A DNA stretch of 64,000 bases, taken from Streptomyces sp. NBC_01750. GTDB lineage: Bacteria > Actinomycetota > Actinomycetes > Streptomycetales > Streptomycetaceae. Each line of letters starts with the position of its first letter. Position 1 is the stretch's first letter. The notes beneath the pieces are model-generated. The model made no database searches, was not told the origin of the DNA, and was given only the letters and a program-made list of their open reading frames with translations. Shown piece after piece: positions 61,442 through 64,000 of this stretch. The DNA is taken from positions 4,776,001 through 4,840,000 of the forward strand of contig NZ_CP109137.1 in the NCBI RefSeq assembly GCF_035918095.1, given 5' to 3'. Both the position numbers and the translations under genes were made by a program.

Positions 61442-61951
61442 ATGAGTGATGTACGGGAGAACCTGTCGTACGAGATGTTCGGCGGCGCGATCCGCGAGCT
61501 GGCGCAGGCCATCGCCGACGACGGGTACGAGCCCGACATCGTGCTCAGCATCGCCAGGGGCGGTGTGTTCGTCGCCGGGGGACTGGCGTACGCGCTCGAC
61601 TGCAAGAACATCCACCTGGTGAACGTCGAGTTCTATACGGGGGTGGGCACCACTCTCGCGATGCCGGTCATGCTCGCGCCCATCCCGAACGCCATTGATT
61701 TCTCGGACAAGAAGATCCTTATCGCCGACGACGTCGCCGACACCGGCAAGACGCTGAAGCTCGTGCGCGACTTCTGCGTCGACCATGTTGCCGAGGTGCG
61801 CAGCGCCGTCATCTACGAGAAGTCGCATTCGCTGGTGAAGTGCGAGTACGTCTGGAAGCGCACCGACGAGTGGATCAACTTCCCCTGGAGTGTCTTGCCT
61901 GTAGTACGTAAGTCTGGCCGGCCGATCACGCCCTCCAAGGAAGCGCTCTGA
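61442..61951 (+). CDS. Phosphoribosyltransferase-family protein
   Basis: 169-aa PRTase. The PRPP-binding motif is ILIADDVADTGKTLKLV (about residues 95-111), and EPDIVLSIARGGVFVAGGLA is the hood/flexible loop region. It is close in size to hypoxanthine/xanthine-type enzymes. It begins 3 bp after dcd, suggesting a nucleotide salvage operon. The substrate base is not determinable. Confidence 0.9.
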   Translation: MSDVRENLSYEMFGGAIRELAQAIADDGYEPDIVLSIARGGVFVAGGLAYALDCKNIHLVNVEFYTGVGTTLAMPVMLAPIPNAIDFSDKKILIADDVADTGKTLKLVRDFCVDHVAEVRSAVIYEKSHSLVKCEYVWKRTDEWINFPWSVLPVVRKSGRPITPSKEAL

Positions 61952-61986
61952 CCTGCGGCGTCTTACGGGCGCCGCCATCAGGTAAC

Positions 61987-62024
61987 GCCAGAGGCCCCCG
62001 GTTTGATCGCCGGGGGCCTCTGGC
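61987..62024. terminator. Strong 15-bp-stem terminator after phosphoribosyltransferase
   Basis: GCCAGAGGCCCCCGG (61987-62001) and CCGGGGGCCTCTGGC (62010-62024) form a perfect GC-rich stem with an 8-nt loop, 35 bp after the stop codon. Confidence 0.85.
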
Positions 62025-62030
62025 CTGCTG

Positions 62031-62072
62031 TGTACTCGGCAGGATTCGAACCTGCAACCTTCTGATCCGTAG
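62031..62072 (-). pseudogene. 3' fragment of tRNA-Arg (ACG), probable att scar
   Basis: On the minus strand, CTACGGATCAGAAGG, then TTGCAGGTTCGAATCCTGCC, GAGTACA, is the anticodon 3' side, variable and T arm of tRNA-Arg with anticodon ACG. The acceptor 5' strand, D arm and anticodon 5' stem are missing, replaced from 62073 by unrelated DNA. It mirrors the tRNA-Gly fragment at 25481 and suggests the distal end of another element lying to the right. Confidence 0.8.
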
Positions 62073-62097
62073 CTCTATAGAGATCAGTCGGTAGGGG

Positions 62098-62478
62098 TCA
62101 TAGCGGTTGCGTGGGAGGGGCTGCGGAGGGCAGAAGGTCGGGGGCGGTTGTTGGGGTTGCTGTATTTGGTTGCTGTACCGCTGTTGCATCGTCGTCGTAG
62201 GTGGCGAGGTTGTTGCGGGCGCTGAGGGTGTCGGGATGATCGGTGTCCAGAGCCCGCTCGTCGTGGGCGGCCTGCATCGCGGTCGGCAGGTACGGCCAGT
62301 ACGTGAACTGGGTTGTGGTGCGGTCCTTGACCGACCGGAGCGCGGCCTGGTGCTGCGGGGATCCCGGGTACACGCCGTCCAGGGCCGCGGCCTTGAAGCG
62401 GCGCCAGGCCCATGCGGCGGCCGCGTACGTAGCGCCGACAGCGGCGCCGATCGGGTAGAGGAGAGCAAGGTTGGCCAT
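62098..62478 (-). CDS. Chimeric hypothetical protein with N-terminal helix
   Basis: 126-aa frame. The first half (MANLALLYPIGAAVGATYAA, AAWAWRRFKAAALDGVYPGS) looks like a small membrane-anchored phage-type protein. From residue about 78 it reads ERALDTDHPDTLSARNNLAT, a piece of an NB-ARC-type TPR repeat, and then low-complexity sequence. It is probably an in-frame fusion made by a deletion next to the att scar. Confidence 0.45.
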   Translation of the reverse strand: MANLALLYPIGAAVGATYAAAAWAWRRFKAAALDGVYPGSPQHQAALRSVKDRTTTQFTYWPYLPTAMQAAHDERALDTDHPDTLSARNNLATYDDDATAVQQPNTATPTTAPDLLPSAAPPTQPL

Positions 62479-62577
62479 GGCGGGGCCTCCTATCGATGTG
62501 GTGGGGCCCCGCCTTTCGGGTCGTCCCGCGGTGGATGCGGGACGGCGGGTGGGGGCGGACGCGGTGGGGGCGGATGG

Positions 62578-63045
62578 TCAGCGAGGTGGTCCGATGATGC
62601 GGTTGCCGCGCAGGGCTGCGGCTTCGGCGAGCTTGTCTTTGGTGATCTCGAACCCGTCGGGGCGGGGGGTGGTGACGTCGCGTCCGGCGTGCCGGAACAT
62701 TTCCTCTATGCCCGCGGGGGTGGCGATGAGGAGGAGGTCTGCGCGGTCGGACGTGATGCGGTAGCCATGGGGGATATTGCGGGGCAGGTAGACGACGCCG
62801 CCTTCGGACAGTTCGTGGCGTTCGTCTCCGACCCACACGAGTGCCTCGCCCTTGAGGAGGAGGAACACCTCGTCCTCGCGGGTGTGGAGGTGGAAGGGCG
62901 GGGCCTCCCCCTTGTGGATGTCGAACCGTCCGACACTGAGCTGTCCCTCGGTGGCCTGACTGTCGAGCAGGATCGTGAACAGCCCGCCGTCGAGCCATTC
63001 AAGGGTCTGCTGCTGGCTGGGCTGGGCGAGGTAGGCCATGGTCAT
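62578..63045 (-). CDS. Cupin-domain protein
   Basis: 155-aa beta-barrel protein. Motif 1 (PPFHLHTREDEVFLLLKGEA) supplies two His and a Glu as metal ligands, and motif 2 is LPRNIPHGYRI. It resembles quercetinase-like or small oxygenase/regulatory cupins. ATG 63045 starts MTMAYLAQPS. No operon partner is visible. The function and metal cannot be assigned. Confidence 0.88.
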   Translation of the reverse strand: MTMAYLAQPSQQQTLEWLDGGLFTILLDSQATEGQLSVGRFDIHKGEAPPFHLHTREDEVFLLLKGEALVWVGDERHELSEGGVVYLPRNIPHGYRITSDRADLLLIATPAGIEEMFRHAGRDVTTPRPDGFEITKDKLAEAAALRGNRIIGPPR

Positions 63046-63234
63046 GGCGGTCTCCAGGGTGGGTGCGGCGGCTCGCTTGGGCGAGTCGGGCGGGGAGGAG
63101 GCCGACGCCGGCGTCGGCGACGACCTGGACGCGGGGGCCCTGTTGAAGGGCGGTAAGCATGGGGGAGACGCTGCGGACGCCGTCAGTCACACCGGTGCTG
63201 CACCACGAGCTCTTCGGATGGTCTGAGCCGGGCG

Positions 63235-63490
63235 TCAGAATCGGCGCGGTGACGTGATCACGAATGCGGGGATCACCGCCGCGGCGACGATCAGGTGCAT
63301 CAGGGCCAGCAGGAGGAGGTCGGACGTTGTGAGGCCGACCCCGTTGAAGGGAAGACTGCCGACGAACACCAGAGCCGTGAGCGCCTCCCAGACGACGGTG
63401 GCCCGCCGTGGGGCAAATCGTTCCAGCAGCTCCAGGAGTCCCCAGCCGAGCAGCGCCGGGACGACGGAGGCGGCATCATCACGCTGATCA
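63235..63490 (-). pseudogene. DUF6069-like membrane protein fragment
   Basis: The minus frame ending at 63235 reads DDAASVVPALLGWGLLELLE, RFAPRRATVVWEALTALVFV, then two more hydrophobic helices (LLLLALMHLIVAAAVIPAFV) and ITSPRRF, like the last three helices of Streptomyces DUF6069 membrane proteins. I find no start codon in frame before a non-conserved Arg-rich stretch, so the 5' part appears lost. Confidence 0.5.
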
Positions 63491-63651
63491 GGATGGACTG
63501 GTCGGCCGTCGGCCGAACACAGCGGGAGTCCTGAGGTCGTACCCGGCGACGTCGGTCGGGTGCCAACGCCGGAAACGGGCGGTTCCCCTCGGGCAGGTAC
63601 ACCAGAATGCGTACATGATCAACTCCTAATTTCCTCACGTGTGGAAACTAA

Positions 63652-63669
63652 TTTCAGCGTATGCTGAAA
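63652..63669. promoter_or_regulatory. Palindromic operator, TetR type
   Basis: TTTCAGC-GTAT-GCTGAAA is a perfect 7-bp-arm palindrome in an AT-richer island, 53 bp before the GTG of a TetR-like fragment. It is typical of TetR-family autoregulatory operators. Confidence 0.55.
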
Positions 63670-63721
63670 CTGTCGCGGAGGGGAAGTCCCTTCACTGACC
63701 TGTTACGGAAGGTGATGCGGT

Positions 63722-63796
63722 GTGACTGGGCGAGGTCCCCGGGGAGGGCGCGGAGAGCGGGCGGACAAGATCATCACCGCCGCGCCTGGCGCTTGA
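63722..63796 (+). pseudogene. TetR-family regulator N-terminal fragment
   Basis: GTG 63722 with GGAAGG upstream starts VTGRGPRGGRGERADKIITA, the usual beginning of TetR regulators, but a stop follows after 24 codons and the HTH does not continue in another frame that I can find. It is paired with the palindrome at 63652 and the DUF6069 fragment. The rest of the window to 64000 has no supported gene. Confidence 0.4.
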
Positions 63797-64000
63797 TCAA
63801 GCACGCGGGTCCGGGATCGGGGAGCGACTACGCGTCCCTCCGGGTAACTGTCGGGAATCGTCAGCACCCGCCGCGCACAGTGCGGCGGCCCGCCCTCTTG
63901 GTCGGACTCCTGTGCGATCATTGCGGCACATTTGTCATGTGCCGCACCAGACCCACGCGCGCGGCCATGTCCTGACCGTCCCGGGGGGAACGGAATGTCA

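Overview
The base composition (very high GC), codon usage, GTG starts and gene families (OsdRK-like kinase/regulator, DUF6879 and DUF2180 proteins, actinobacterial PspA operon) point to a Streptomyces chromosome, probably an accessory or arm-proximal region. It contains many broken genes, two tRNA-associated attachment scars and a mobilisation module.

Region 1 (1-22 kb) is a decaying redox/anaerobiosis cluster of the kind controlled by DevR/DosR-like OsdR in Streptomyces. It holds four universal stress proteins, GAPDH, a zinc alcohol dehydrogenase, a pyruvate formate-lyase activase, a STAS protein, a slipin, a CBS-BON protein, a DoxX protein and a GAF histidine kinase with a NarL-type regulator. 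Interspersed are remnants of phosphoketolase, a GNAT enzyme, DoxX, pyruvate formate-lyase, a Crp-type regulator, a P-type ATPase, a DUF2180 protein, a flavodoxin-domain protein and an aldo/keto reductase. Even the kinase and regulator carry non-conservative changes at conserved positions. The first 450 bases carry an unusual array of GGGGACCG octamers beside an integrase tail.

Region 2 (22.3-25.0 kb) is an intact four-gene envelope-stress operon, pspA-pspAA-htpX-pspAB.

Region 3 (25.48-60.28 kb) is a genomic island bounded by a 44-bp direct repeat that is the 3' end of tRNA-Gly(CCC); the intact tRNA is at its right end. Its left half is devoted to potassium: two KimA-like APC permeases, an orphan kdpB, complete kdpFABC with an extra small membrane peptide, kdpE, kdpD, and a second KdpD reduced to the cytoplasmic sensory part. 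A (C/T)TGACG-N5-(C/T)TGACG direct repeat with 11-bp phasing lies upstream of these transporter units and is a candidate shared KdpE operator. The right half carries an ArsR-CDF metal efflux pair, XRE/DUF6879/ATPase regulatory genes, a relaxase with MobC, a PadR-DUF1048-ABC transporter operon and degenerate integrase-accessory genes. No intact integrase is visible, so the island looks like a mobilisable or fossil element.

Region 4 (60.3-64 kb) has housekeeping-like genes (dCTP deaminase, a phosphoribosyltransferase), a strong terminator, and a 42-nt 3' fragment of tRNA-Arg(ACG), the probable edge of a second integrated element that continues past the window with a cupin gene and gene fragments.
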